From the NCBI RefSeq assembly GCF_000306965.1, contig NZ_JH976440.1, positions 119,189 through 183,188 of the forward strand: a DNA stretch of 64,000 bases, written 5' to 3'. A model generated the notes under the pieces. The model did no database searches and was not told the origin of the DNA. It saw only the letters and a list, made by a program, of their open reading frames with translations. Made by a program: the position numbers and the translations under genes. This stretch comes from Amphibacillus jilinensis Y1 (GTDB lineage: Bacteria; Bacillota; Bacilli; Bacillales; Amphibacillaceae). Positions 26,135 through 35,422 of this stretch are shown piece by piece. Positions within the stretch are counted from its first letter, which is position 1. Each line of letters begins with the position of its first letter.

Positions 26135-27143
26135 TTGCTTTTCCTCCCCGTGTTCGAATTAAGTAGAGGAAAAAAGGCACACCGATTAATGATGTGACGA
26201 CACTAATTGGGGTTTCAAACGGGTAATTTATAAAACGGCTTAACAGATCAGATAGGGTCAAGAATATTGCTCCAATCATACCGGCACAAGGGATAATCCA
26301 GCGATAATCGCTACCAACTAAAAAACGGGTTAGATGCGGAATAATTAAGCCAATAAATGCAATGTGACCAACTAACGCAACAGAAATACCTGTTAATATA
26401 ATAACAGCTACCATAGCAAGCCATTTTATATACTTTGTCTTTTGCCCTAAGCCAACAGCAACCTCTTCTCCTAATGATAGAATGGTAATTCCATTGGAAA
26501 GCACCAGAGTTAAACCAATCCCAATCACCCCAAAAGGAATAGCCCATTTTATTAAGGAGGGATCCAGTTGATGCAACCGCGCATTATACCAAAAACTAAT
26601 ATCTTGTGAAATATGAGAGTAAGTAGCAAGTCCTGCAGAGATGCTACTTAAAAATGTCCCTACAACTGTCCCCATAATCGCTAATTGAACCGGAGAAAAG
26701 CCATTAAGCAGGCGTGAAGCCATCCCAATAACAAGTAAGACAGATAACGCTGAGCCAACTAATGAGTAACCGATCATCTGAAGCGAGGAGGCTTGTGGAA
26801 CGAAGATCATTGCTAAAGTAATTGCAAACACTGACCCATCTGAGACCGCCATAATCGAAGGGGAGGCAAGGTAATTTCTTGTCACCCCCTGCATAATAGC
26901 ACCAGATATAGCTAAAAATCCACCGATCAACAATGATCCTATTGCTCTAGGCATCCGCGAATGCCAAATAATCTGATGATCAACATTTTCTGCATCAAAT
27001 GCAAAAAATGCTTGTTCGACCGTGGTTAAACTGATGTCTTTCGCACCATAGATAATAGATAAAAGGGTTACCATGATCATAATTATTGGTGAGATCATAA
27101 GAATTAGCATAGGAATGGTACGTTTTTTTTTCATACTACTCAA
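26127..27143 (-). CDS. feuB: Iron-siderophore ABC transporter permease, FeuB-like
   Basis: A 338-residue FecCD-family permease. Typical motifs are GGFLAISGAIMQGVTRNYLASPSIMAVSDG and IAFIGLIIPHLTRFLVGSDYRWIIP. The stop overlaps the start of feuC. It lies about 520 bases downstream of the feuA-type gene, with a repeat copy between them, so feuA and feuBC may no longer be transcribed equally. Confidence 0.85.
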   Translation of the reverse strand: MSSMKKKRTIPMLILMISPIIMIMVTLLSIIYGAKDISLTTVEQAFFAFDAENVDHQIIWHSRMPRAIGSLLIGGFLAISGAIMQGVTRNYLASPSIMAVSDGSVFAITLAMIFVPQASSLQMIGYSLVGSALSVLLVIGMASRLLNGFSPVQLAIMGTVVGTFLSSISAGLATYSHISQDISFWYNARLHQLDPSLIKWAIPFGVIGIGLTLVLSNGITILSLGEEVAVGLGQKTKYIKWLAMVAVIILTGISVALVGHIAFIGLIIPHLTRFLVGSDYRWIIPCAGMIGAIFLTLSDLLSRFINYPFETPISVVTSLIGVPFFLYLIRTRGGKASV

Positions 27144-27380
27144 CCTCGTATAGTCTGTTTAGGCTTGTTTTCAGCCCATCAATTTTTACTCATTTTTCTG
27201 AATGACAGCCTTGCTAAAACCGTGACCTTCCCCTTTTGTCAAGCGCTTTCCACAGGCAGGGCTTGAGCTTCCTCGCTGGCAAGTCCATCTCACTGTGAGG
27301 TCTCAATTTAAAGCATGGCTATTTTGAACTGTCCCCCATTTATTGGACACTGCCATAAAAAATAGCATAGGTCAATGAAG
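27144..27380. other. Gap upstream of feuB with a cre-like motif
   Basis: No gene is visible. An imperfect palindrome TGTCAAGCGCTTTCCA (27237-27252) resembles a 16-bp cre. I see no clear promoter. Confidence 0.35.
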
Positions 27381-27558
27381 TATAAACGAACCTTCAATCA
27401 GTAGAGGACGTAGGTCATGCAGACATTGCCACAGGACGTGGCGGTTTTAGTCTGCGATCTTACCCTCCTACTGATTGGGCTTTTAGTGAATCAGAACATT
27501 GGTGCCCATTAGCTCCCTATTTTGAGGTGAGCGACTTATGGACGGTAATCTCGCTAAG
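27381..27558 (+). repeat. Two-hairpin interspersed repeat, copy I (long form)
   Basis: CGAACCTTCAATCAGTAG leads into the loop module (GGACGTAGGTCATGCAG, GCCACAGGACGTGGCGG). Hairpin 1 then closes with CTACTGATTG, so GTAG/CTAC replaces GTGG/CCAC of other copies. Hairpin 2 has lost its left arm. The repeat lies between feuA and feuB. Confidence 0.85.
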
Positions 27559-27666
27559 TAGCTTCTCAAACTCTTTCTTTAGAATAGTTCCGTTTTGCTT
27601 TAAAACAAATGAAATCTTGACTATCATTCATTATCTCTTAACATCATACTATAGATCTTGTCTCAT

Positions 27667-28665
27667 TTAATTTCCAATTATTTTTTCATTAATAACATCT
27701 AGAAACGTTATTCGACTATAAGCTGTTCCACCTTCGAGAAGTGGATCAACAGTATTTAAATAAACCCGATCATTTTTTACTGCTTCAATACTTTGCCAAA
27801 TCGGGTTGTTTTCTAACTCTTCAATCACATCTGGCTGATCTTGATTTTCACTTTCTTCCATTTGCACAAATAAGTAATCAGGGTTAAGATCACTAAACAT
27901 CTCTAGTGAGATCACTTCTTGGGCTTCCGCAGCTTGTACGACTTCAGGCGCTTCAAGACCAAGATCACCATATAATAGATCGTTAAAATAAACATCCTCT
28001 GGATAAATCATAATATTTCCATTACGAATCCGCACCATTACAATGACTTCTTCATTCAATTTATCAACTATATTGGCTTTGACATTTTCTAAATCTTGAT
28101 CATAATTTTCTAATATAGAGTCTGCTTCGCTTGTTTTACCCGTTATCTCTGCCAGTAATTTTAAGTTTTCTTGCCAATTTGAAGCAATATGAGAAACTGG
28201 AATCGTTGTTGTCACTTTGTCTAAGTCTGTTGCTACATCTTCTGGGAATTTAGCAGTACTTAGAATTAAATCAGGATCAAGTTGTAAAATGGTCTCAACA
28301 TTTGGTTGTTGTTTTTCCCCGATAGCTTCAGCATTTGTCGTGATTGACTGGTACAAGTCAGGAAATTCTCCACCTACCGTAATCGCACCTGTCGGCTCGA
28401 TACCAAGTAATAAGGCATCTTCCATTGCCTCCATACTTCCTGTAATAATCAGGTTCTCCGCCAAACCATCAACAGGGTATCTTTCTCCTAAATAAGTCAC
28501 TTCCGTTAATGTTTCTTCAACTTGATCATCATCTTCTGCTATAGCCGCTTGCTCCGGATCAGCTGTAACCTCCACATCCTCTACTTGGTCTTGGTCTCCA
28601 CATGCAACCAATATTGCAAAAATAAAAGCCCATAGGCTAAATTTAATTACCCTTTTTTTCATCAT
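27667..28665 (-). CDS. feuA: Iron-siderophore-binding lipoprotein, FeuA-like
   Basis: A 332-residue lipoprotein with lipobox ILVAC (Cys22), an acidic linker, and a type-III periplasmic binding fold (helical backbone; PNVETILQLDPDLILSTAKFPE is a typical first-lobe motif). It should capture a ferric siderophore for FeuB/FeuC. A Fur-box-like sequence lies just upstream, and the Btr-like regulator gene precedes it on the same strand, as in Bacillus btr-feuABC. The ligand could be bacillibactin/enterobactin or another catecholate. Confidence 0.85.
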   Translation of the reverse strand: MMKKRVIKFSLWAFIFAILVACGDQDQVEDVEVTADPEQAAIAEDDDQVEETLTEVTYLGERYPVDGLAENLIITGSMEAMEDALLLGIEPTGAITVGGEFPDLYQSITTNAEAIGEKQQPNVETILQLDPDLILSTAKFPEDVATDLDKVTTTIPVSHIASNWQENLKLLAEITGKTSEADSILENYDQDLENVKANIVDKLNEEVIVMVRIRNGNIMIYPEDVYFNDLLYGDLGLEAPEVVQAAEAQEVISLEMFSDLNPDYLFVQMEESENQDQPDVIEELENNPIWQSIEAVKNDRVYLNTVDPLLEGGTAYSRITFLDVINEKIIGN

Positions 28666-28690
28666 GATTTACTTCCTTTCCACTTATAAT

Positions 28691-28716
28691 TGATATTGAT
28701 TCTCATTTTCAATGAT
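28691..28716. promoter_or_regulatory. Fur-box-like site upstream of feuA
   Basis: TGATATTGATTCTCATTTTC followed by AATGA matches the interlocked 7-1-7 Fur motif (TGATAAT-N-ATTATCA) imperfectly, in the 92-base gap between the regulator and feuA. Iron repression is expected. Confidence 0.65.
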
Positions 28717-28757
28717 AAAGATCATCCGACATCACGTCCATGTAGAATTTGAGGTTT

Positions 28758-30371
28758 TTATTTTGACAAACCCCCGAATTTTTCTGTAAATTTTGCTAAA
28801 ACACGTTGATAGGCATAAGCTGAACACTCACGCCAAGGATCGGAAGCAATATGAAAAATTTGTTGATAGCGCACAGCTTTGAGACCCTGCCACACTATTG
28901 TCCCTTCCATAGCTGTCCACTGTGTAAGTGTTTCTGTTTCTTGACAAATATTTAATAAGATCCAATCTGGATTTAAGTTTGATAGCTTTTCTAAAGAAAG
29001 CGGTTGTTGATTTGCAATTGGTAACGCCATAACCGTTTGACATGATAGTTGATCAAAGATAAGCTCACGCATAGTTGTCGAATAATCTAAATACAAGGTG
29101 CCTTTATAAAATCGCAAGGGCAAAAAGCGACTTCGTTTCACATCATTAGACAATACCTTTTGGCTATGGCAAAGGTCGTCTTGATAGCGAATTAACCAAT
29201 CACTATATTCTTGTTCTTCACCTAAGTATTGTGCAATTACCCTTACTTGGTCTATACAGGATAGCGATTGATCATAAAAGAATACAGGGGCAATAGCTAA
29301 TAATTGATCAACTTCTTCTTGTGCTTGTCCACTTTTACATATGATCAAGTCTGGTTTACTCGCTTTTAACAGTTGTAGGTTATGCCACCTATCTTTATTA
29401 ATCTGAAATGCACTTAAATGGACGGGAATATCGTAACGGTATTTTTGATAATAGTATGCTGTCCACTTTGGATGAATCGGAGCTGCATATGGAAAAATAT
29501 TTAACGCCAACAAGTGTCCCGTTGAAGATAAGTCATAAGCAGCAATTTTTCGTTTTCTTTGCTTGCGATATAAAGAAGGAGACACCCCAACGATTTGCTT
29601 GAATTTTTTACTCAAATAAAACTCATCGGAGTAGCCGACTTGGTTAGCAATTGAGCGTAATTTGTCTTCTGTCTGAATTAACAATTGTTTCGTTTTATTG
29701 GTCTTTTTCCTTGCTATATAGTCACTCACATTCTGTCCATAAACCTTTTTAAACATCTCGGCAAAATAGACTTGACTTAATCCAGTCTTTTTTGCTAAAT
29801 AGGCCATAGAAAGCGGTTGATCAAAATACGAATCAATGTAATGCTTAGTATCGGCTAGCAATTGCTCGGTTCGTTGATTTTCTAATGACTGCTCTTGATC
29901 AATACACAATACGATGATTTGTTCAAACGCTAATCGCTTTTTAAATTGATCAACTGAACGCTCGTGATTAGAAAGTGTGACTAGCTGATCGATCCGTTTT
30001 AATACTTTCTGTGGATCGGCTAAATAATAACTACCTTGTAGTGGAAAGTCTTGATATGAAAGGAAATGCTCTGATTGATCGAGATTAATGATCTGAAAAC
30101 TTATTTTTGTATAATTAAACGCATCATCGTCAACTGACGTCAATTGATAAACTTGGCTCGGATGAATAAAGCAAATACCCTCAGTAGTTAAATGGACCTC
30201 CTGGTTGTCAATTTGAACCAATGCCTTTCCACTTCTAATCATTATAAATTGATATTGTGTCGCTAACCGGTGGGCGAGAGTACCTGCTTGCTTTTGTTCA
30301 ATATCATGTAATACAAAACCGACGCCACCCCAATTAAAATCGTGTTTTGGAAACTGTTTACTATTGATCAT
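28758..30371 (-). CDS. btr: AraC-family regulator fused to a siderophore-binding domain, Btr-like
   Basis: A 537-residue protein in three parts: an AraC cupin-like N-terminal domain (about 1-160), two helix-turn-helix motifs of the AraC type (about 170-270: MAYLAKKTGLSQVYFAEMFKKVYG and LRSIANQVGYSDEFYLSKKFKQIVG), and a FeuA-like periplasmic-binding domain (about 280-537) without signal peptide. This is the architecture of Bacillus Btr, which activates feuABC when it binds the siderophore in the cytoplasm. Its place directly before feuA fits that role. A Fur-box palindrome overlaps its promoter region. Confidence 0.88.
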   Translation of the reverse strand: MINSKQFPKHDFNWGGVGFVLHDIEQKQAGTLAHRLATQYQFIMIRSGKALVQIDNQEVHLTTEGICFIHPSQVYQLTSVDDDAFNYTKISFQIINLDQSEHFLSYQDFPLQGSYYLADPQKVLKRIDQLVTLSNHERSVDQFKKRLAFEQIIVLCIDQEQSLENQRTEQLLADTKHYIDSYFDQPLSMAYLAKKTGLSQVYFAEMFKKVYGQNVSDYIARKKTNKTKQLLIQTEDKLRSIANQVGYSDEFYLSKKFKQIVGVSPSLYRKQRKRKIAAYDLSSTGHLLALNIFPYAAPIHPKWTAYYYQKYRYDIPVHLSAFQINKDRWHNLQLLKASKPDLIICKSGQAQEEVDQLLAIAPVFFYDQSLSCIDQVRVIAQYLGEEQEYSDWLIRYQDDLCHSQKVLSNDVKRSRFLPLRFYKGTLYLDYSTTMRELIFDQLSCQTVMALPIANQQPLSLEKLSNLNPDWILLNICQETETLTQWTAMEGTIVWQGLKAVRYQQIFHIASDPWRECSAYAYQRVLAKFTEKFGGLSK

Positions 30372-30400
30372 TATTATGTTCCTTTCCTTCTTTTCCTTCC

Positions 30401-30437
30401 ATTATAATTGATATTGAATATCATTATCAATTATAAT
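30401..30437. promoter_or_regulatory. Fur-box palindrome upstream of the Btr-like gene
   Basis: Two 17-base arms (ATTATAATTGATATTGA and TCATTATCAATTATAAT) with three bases between them pair with one mismatch, and the centre matches the Fur consensus. It lies 30 bases upstream of the regulator's start, between divergent functional blocks. Confidence 0.75.
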
Positions 30438-30486
30438 GGAAGGAACCACTCTTTGTATAGGTAAAGAATGGTCCCACTCTTATGCT

Positions 30487-31425
30487 TCATTGTGAACGTC
30501 TTAGCTTCATTAACAATTCCGTATTTTGACTAGCCGTCCCACGATAATTTGCAATCCCTAATTGTTGCGCCAAATCACTTCGATGAGCAAAACTAGCATC
30601 TTCACCCACACTTTTTAAATAATCAACGACACTTGTTGTATTGAGATCACCAGTGGCAGCTGATGATACAAAACGTTGTTGGGATTGATTATTAGCACGC
30701 AACTTATTCAATAGTGATAAATTTTGCTCTGCCGTTCCTTGATAATTGGTTATTCCATGCGTTTCCGCCAGCTTTTTACGATTTTGATATGAACTATTTT
30801 TACCCATCGCATTCAAGTAATCAACAATACTATTACCTTGATAAGTTCGTGTTTTTTCATCTTCACGAACTCCTGTTTGCTGCTGTTGCTCTAGTTGAAA
30901 TAGATCAACCAATCCATTGACGTGTCCTTGAGCAACTTGCCTAATCCACGTTTGATCACGCATCTTAACCGCATCATCTGCATGATCAATAAAGCCATTT
31001 TCCGTTAAAAGCGCCGGCATACGCGACGCCCTTAACACATGAAATCCAGCTGTCTTTTTGCCACGATTCCGCATACCAATCCGCTCAACGATGTTTTGAT
31101 GCATCACATCACGCATTGTTACGGTATCAGATCCAGAGGAGAGTTGGTTATAAATAAAATCTTCATAGCCTGTTCCCCCACCAGCGTTAATATGGATACT
31201 CAAAAAATAGTCAGCTCCCCACTGATTAGCGTCATCCGTCCGTTGCTGCAAACGAACTGTTTGATCAGTGGTCCGGCTCATTCGGACGTCTACCCCTTGA
31301 CAGCGACGCAATAACCGATTTATTTCCTGAGCAATATCTAATACAAGATCTTTCTCTTGCAAACCATTAGCAACCGCCCCTGGATCGGTCCCGCCATGAC
31401 CTGGATCAAGATATATTTTTATCAT
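30487..31425 (-). CDS. N-acetylmuramoyl-L-alanine amidase, phage-type endolysin
   Basis: A 312-residue lysin. The N-terminal Amidase_3 domain (about 1-180) has LDPGHGGTDPGA with the first zinc His, FLSIHINAGGG with another, and the catalytic Glu in LLTENGFIDH. Two tandem repeats of about 45 residues follow (SIVDYLNAMGKNSSYQNRKK-type at about 212-255, SVVDYLKSVGEDASFAHR-type at about 266-310), which look like cell-wall-binding units. No signal peptide, so it relies on the adjacent holins. Its start overlaps the holin gene. It would release tail particles by lysing the producer cell. Confidence 0.85.
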   Translation of the reverse strand: MIKIYLDPGHGGTDPGAVANGLQEKDLVLDIAQEINRLLRRCQGVDVRMSRTTDQTVRLQQRTDDANQWGADYFLSIHINAGGGTGYEDFIYNQLSSGSDTVTMRDVMHQNIVERIGMRNRGKKTAGFHVLRASRMPALLTENGFIDHADDAVKMRDQTWIRQVAQGHVNGLVDLFQLEQQQQTGVREDEKTRTYQGNSIVDYLNAMGKNSSYQNRKKLAETHGITNYQGTAEQNLSLLNKLRANNQSQQRFVSSAATGDLNTTSVVDYLKSVGEDASFAHRSDLAQQLGIANYRGTASQNTELLMKLRRSQ

Positions 31426-31672
31426 CTTGTTTACCTCCTTGTAAGTGTTGGTCTGCGTGTTGCGCTTCTAAAGTAAAACTATTATTCTTCCAACTTGCCC
31501 AAACGGTCACAATAATTGAAATCAACACAGATGCCCCTTGATAAATATCATCATCCGTAAAAGGCAAAAGCTTAAAGTCAAAAAAAGCAAGACCTATCTG
31601 ATTTAACAAAATTAAAAAAAGGGCGATGATCCGCCCCCACGTTTGTTTATTGACACCTTTTATATTTAACAC
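31406..31672 (-). CDS. Phage holin, phi-LC3 family
   Basis: An 88-residue protein with two membrane segments (about 13-30 and 45-62). The sequence INPKGVN-like start (IKGVNKQTWGRIIALFLILLN), with DDIYQGASVLISIIVTVWASWKNNSFT, is typical of the phi-LC3/XhlB-type holins. Its C-terminus overlaps the endolysin start by 20 bases, the usual holin-lysin arrangement. It forms the membrane lesion through which the amidase escapes. Confidence 0.85.
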   Translation of the reverse strand: MLNIKGVNKQTWGRIIALFLILLNQIGLAFFDFKLLPFTDDDIYQGASVLISIIVTVWASWKNNSFTLEAQHADQHLQGGKQDDKNIS

Positions 31673-31676
31673 CCAT

Positions 31677-31955
31677 TCACCCCCGATAAATCAAAATAAT
31701 TAACGTAATTAAAGCAAACAGCCAACCACCCCACTCACGAATCGTTTGACCTAATAGTTGCTTACCCTCACGCTTCGCTTCGATTTTATTAATCTTCTCT
31801 TCTACAAAGCCTAGCTTCTCACGCAAGCCATTATACTTGTTAATCATCTTACGCGTTTCACGCATTTCTAAGCGTAATTCACTAAAATCTACTTGAACCT
31901 GGTTAAGTTGTTCAAACAACTCCTTATTGGTATACCATTGACCACGTTCACCCAT
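31677..31955 (-). CDS. XhlA-like holin-associated protein
   Basis: A 92-residue protein: a long amphipathic coiled coil (about 10-65) and one C-terminal membrane helix (WLFALITLIILIYRG). This matches XhlA/hemolysin-like proteins, which work with a holin in PBSX-type lysis cassettes. It ends four bases before the phi-LC3 holin gene. Confidence 0.75.
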   Translation of the reverse strand: MGERGQWYTNKELFEQLNQVQVDFSELRLEMRETRKMINKYNGLREKLGFVEEKINKIEAKREGKQLLGQTIREWGGWLFALITLIILIYRG

Positions 31956-32054
31956 CTATACCTCCCCTCCTTTAAAGTAAGAAAATGATACCGATGCACC
32001 CAAACACCCCGTATCATTCAACACTTAGAGATTATTTCTTTAATAGATTTGTAC

Positions 32055-32257
32055 TAAAACAACCCTTCAATCAGCGAGCGTGGGCCTACAGGATGTAGGT
32101 CATGCAGACGTTGCCACAGGACGTGGCGTTCTTAGTCTACGATCTTACCCGCTCACTGATGGTTTTGCGTGGATCAGGACATTAGCTTTCCTCTAAATAG
32201 ATGAGCTTTACTCTCTATTTTGAGGCGGACGTCTTATGGACAGCTGCCTGTGATAAC
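32055..32257 (+). repeat. Two-hairpin interspersed repeat, copy J (long form)
   Basis: The left end CTTCAATCAGCGAGCG is closed by CGCTCACTGATGG after the loop module (CTACAGGATGTAG, GCAGACGTTGCCACAGGACG, TTAGTCTACGATCTTACC). Hairpin 2 is CCTCTAAATAGA/TCTATTTTGAGGCGG. The right end is CTTATGGACAGCTGCCTGTG. It separates the lysis genes from the tail genes; the remaining 31956-32409 bases show nothing else. Confidence 0.88.
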
Positions 32258-32409
32258 ATGCAATCAACGTCATTAAAAAAATCCCTATTTTCGAATTCTA
32301 TAGCAAATAAGTTAGTTTTTTCTTAAACTTGGGACCAGCATAGTTTGACTTTATTACTTCCTGTCGCTTTGCTAAAGTTTTATCTGTTCCTAATGAAAAA
32401 AAAATAAGC

Positions 32410-32583
32410 CTATTCGGCTTCATTGTTTTCAAGTGATTCTAACTCGCTTTTAAGCGTTTCTGCGTCTCGTTTAAGTCGTTCGTTTTCCTCCAACAATATA
32501 GCAACTTTACGGTTAGCCTGAGCTAATTGCTGTGCGTACTCTGTACTCAGATTGTTGATTATTTCATTTACGTCTTGATTCAT
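32410..32583 (-). CDS. Small coiled-coil phage protein
   Basis: A 57-residue protein starting MNQDVNEIINNLSTEYAQQL, nearly all predicted coiled coil (ANRKVAILLEENERLKRDAETLKSELESL). ATGA overlaps the stop of the tail-tip gene, and TGGAGG lies upstream, so coupled translation is likely. Small helical proteins at this position are common in siphophage tail modules; function unknown. Confidence 0.65.
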   Translation of the reverse strand: MNQDVNEIINNLSTEYAQQLAQANRKVAILLEENERLKRDAETLKSELESLENNEAE

Positions 32584-35411
32584 TTCAATTCCTCCAATTT
32601 TTGTTTTAGTTCGGATAATTCTTTTTTTTGTGTCATAACTAAAGTCGATAACTCTTGTATGGCTTTCCACGACAAAGTATTCATATCATACTGTGAAATT
32701 GCATCTCCATCATAATTAATTACTTCTTCTGGTGTTTTATAGCCCTCTCCGATCACCAAACCGTATTTATTTTTATAAACACCGTTTTCTACATCCGATT
32801 TAAGTTTGTATTGGCATAAATCAGATTGATTGATAGTATCTAGTGCTGATAAAGTAATATGCTTAATATCTGTTTTATAATCAGATAGCGAAGATGTATC
32901 GAAAGAGCTTGCCTGAATAGGTCTATAACTAGTTGTAGATCCTGTCTCTGTTATTCTAACTGATCCGTTCGCCATCGGTCTAACATACATGTGAGAACCA
33001 GCACCGTTGTGATCAATTGCGTTTGTATATACGTAACTCCCTCCTTGTAGAACTAAATTACCGTTTAAATCAATGGCACCTGACATATTTATAGCCGTAG
33101 AAAAAATTTCTATTATTGATCCTGAAACTTTAGTCTTCTGCGTTGACGTTAACTCGATGAAGCTCTGTCCATACAAATCACTCCCCGTCCTAATAGCACC
33201 TCTATGATGGTTACCGATTTCACTATAAAAGTCAATGCCTGCACCTCTCAATTCAAACGACAAATTTATTCCTGAGAATTTTTCAGACGTTATCTCTACA
33301 TAAGAAATCACTGCGTCATCTTTCGTGCCTTTAGATAAACTAAATCGAGAATCACCTAAGCTCATCTCTTTATTGTAGTCAGGGTGCGAATCGTCTTTTG
33401 ATGAAAACAGAGATCCGGTTATATTAACACCAGTTATATCTCCAGCTGTTATCGTACCTAAGTTAGCGCTAATTGCCGAAAGATTAGCCGCATCTATTTT
33501 ATCTGCTGTAATACTGGCAATCTTGGCATCAGTAACCGCTAAATCATCTATCTTAGCTTCTGTGATTGCAGCCTCAGCAATTTTAGCGTTAGTTATAGCG
33601 CTGTTTTGTATAGCTGCATTTCCGACTGCTAATTCAGCGATTGCACCGTTTTCAGCTGTAATTGAGTTAGCTGCTATCTTTTCAGATGTAATCGCCTGTG
33701 ATTGTAATTTAGGTGTACTTATACTATCATCTTTAATTTTAGTTTCGACAATAGATTCTTCTTCAATTTTATCTTCAGTGACAGCACCGTCCGCTAGTTT
33801 TTCCGCTGTAACTGCAAGGTCAGCTAACTTTTCGGCATTAATAGCGCCCATTTCAACGTCAATATCTTGTACTCTGACCGTCTCTGCGCTAACTTCTGAT
33901 GAATAACCAGACGCTGTACCTCTCGTGTTTACCGCCCTAACTCTGAAAAACCAGATTTCGTTCGTCTCGGCTTCAAACATGATGCTACCTGCCTTACCAC
34001 TCCACACTATATTACTAACAGCAGGGGTAAAGCCGGGTGTCTGTGAAGCATAAACTTCGTATGACGCAATGGTAGATGAGCTCTTATAATCCCATTTAAC
34101 CGATATAACCTTAAAAAAGCCTTCCGCTACCACGTTTTGTGGTGTCGATGGCTGATCATCTCTAAAGTTATTATCATCAATCTCAACGCTTTCTACGGCT
34201 GTATCTGCGTAATCTTTCGAGTTGCTGTATACAGTTAAATCTCGTTGTTCAATTTCTTCTTTGTTATACGTATATTCCTTCAACTCATTAAAGCTAATTC
34301 TGGCTTTAATTTGTGCCTGTAGCTGTCGCCAGATATTAGTTACCTCTTCCTCAGTAAACTCAATAAAATCTCCTAACTCAATATGTTTGTTTGACTTATT
34401 AAAAATATCACGGCGCTGTTCAAAAACACGTGCTTCAATGTACAATGGTGGACTAAATTTCTGGTCCTTGATGCGAATGGTATCCCCAAAACGGATTTGC
34501 TTGTTGTGCATGTCGGGGACATTTTCAAGATCAATAATATCGCATTCATAAGTAATAAACGCCTGAATGCGTTTATTAAGTTCTGTACGACCGTATTGCG
34601 CCAATTGTTCTAGCGAAAACTCTGATTGATTTGACTGTGGCTCAAACACATCAACTAAATGTTTTAATTCACCTGTCGCTGGATCTGGTCTCCCCCATCT
34701 TTGTAAGGCGTCAGCATCCTCCACTAACGTTTCAAGGCGTTCACCATCTTCATTCTCTGGACCTAAGCATAATAATGCGGTGTAAATTTGACTAACATCT
34801 TCCTTACGCACAATCCCCTCTAAATCTTTACCGAATGTGATTTCTCGGCCCTTCCAGTCACCGACGCGCTCTAATAAGTCAACATAACGACCAACAACAC
34901 GACCGCCTTCTGTTTCTGTTCTAAAGCTTAATTCAAGATCAAATCCATTAGCGACACGTTTTAGGAACGCAAACGGATTGGTATAGCTGTCAATATTGAA
35001 CGTCATGGTAGCATTACTGTCCATTCTTCCGGGACGCCATTCTGTACCATTAGTAGCAAAGCTCACCGCCGTTGTCGGCGTATAACCTGTTAATGTCTGT
35101 GGTTCGACAACAGCAGCTTTTCTTAATTCCAAATAACTAGCTAGTGCTAAGACGCGCACTTCCAAACCGTTCGGACCCCGTTTTTTAACGACTTCATCAA
35201 TAATAAATTCAGTGTACCCTTGTTCTTCAGCAGGAATGACCATCCGGTTTCGCTCAGTTAAATATTCAGCAAACTTTTTATCAGCTAAAGCAGTAATTTC
35301 AAACGTTTCTAGATAATCTTTGAGCGAACGTCTATGCTCATTCTGTAAAACACTTCCTTGATCAATTGTGTCTAAAATAACATTTGTCTGTCCATTCAAA
35401 ACATGTATCAT
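32580..35411 (-). CDS. Tail-tip protein: prophage tail endopeptidase with C-terminal S74-like chaperone
   Basis: A 943-residue structural protein. About 1-400 is the Tal/prophage-endopeptidase-tail domain (starts MIHVLNGQTNVILDTIDQGS). About 430-530 is a fibronectin-type-III domain. About 540-660 is a run of degenerate ITAEKL/ITEAKI-type repeats. The C-terminus (SLSDYKTDIKHITLSALDTI ... YDMNTLSWKAIQEL) looks like the S74 intramolecular chaperone that trims itself off phage fibres. It should be tail tip and receptor binder in one protein. No separate receptor-binding gene is seen, so this protein probably sets target specificity. Confidence 0.8.
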   Translation of the reverse strand: MIHVLNGQTNVILDTIDQGSVLQNEHRRSLKDYLETFEITALADKKFAEYLTERNRMVIPAEEQGYTEFIIDEVVKKRGPNGLEVRVLALASYLELRKAAVVEPQTLTGYTPTTAVSFATNGTEWRPGRMDSNATMTFNIDSYTNPFAFLKRVANGFDLELSFRTETEGGRVVGRYVDLLERVGDWKGREITFGKDLEGIVRKEDVSQIYTALLCLGPENEDGERLETLVEDADALQRWGRPDPATGELKHLVDVFEPQSNQSEFSLEQLAQYGRTELNKRIQAFITYECDIIDLENVPDMHNKQIRFGDTIRIKDQKFSPPLYIEARVFEQRRDIFNKSNKHIELGDFIEFTEEEVTNIWRQLQAQIKARISFNELKEYTYNKEEIEQRDLTVYSNSKDYADTAVESVEIDDNNFRDDQPSTPQNVVAEGFFKVISVKWDYKSSSTIASYEVYASQTPGFTPAVSNIVWSGKAGSIMFEAETNEIWFFRVRAVNTRGTASGYSSEVSAETVRVQDIDVEMGAINAEKLADLAVTAEKLADGAVTEDKIEEESIVETKIKDDSISTPKLQSQAITSEKIAANSITAENGAIAELAVGNAAIQNSAITNAKIAEAAITEAKIDDLAVTDAKIASITADKIDAANLSAISANLGTITAGDITGVNITGSLFSSKDDSHPDYNKEMSLGDSRFSLSKGTKDDAVISYVEITSEKFSGINLSFELRGAGIDFYSEIGNHHRGAIRTGSDLYGQSFIELTSTQKTKVSGSIIEIFSTAINMSGAIDLNGNLVLQGGSYVYTNAIDHNGAGSHMYVRPMANGSVRITETGSTTSYRPIQASSFDTSSLSDYKTDIKHITLSALDTINQSDLCQYKLKSDVENGVYKNKYGLVIGEGYKTPEEVINYDGDAISQYDMNTLSWKAIQELSTLVMTQKKELSELKQKLEELK

Positions 35412-35422
35412 TTTATCACCTC

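Noticed and set aside
33523..33906. A 127-codon plus-strand frame
   Set aside because: It is the complement of the low-complexity ITAEKL/ITEAKI repeats in the tail-tip gene, whose minus-strand frame is clearly the coding one.
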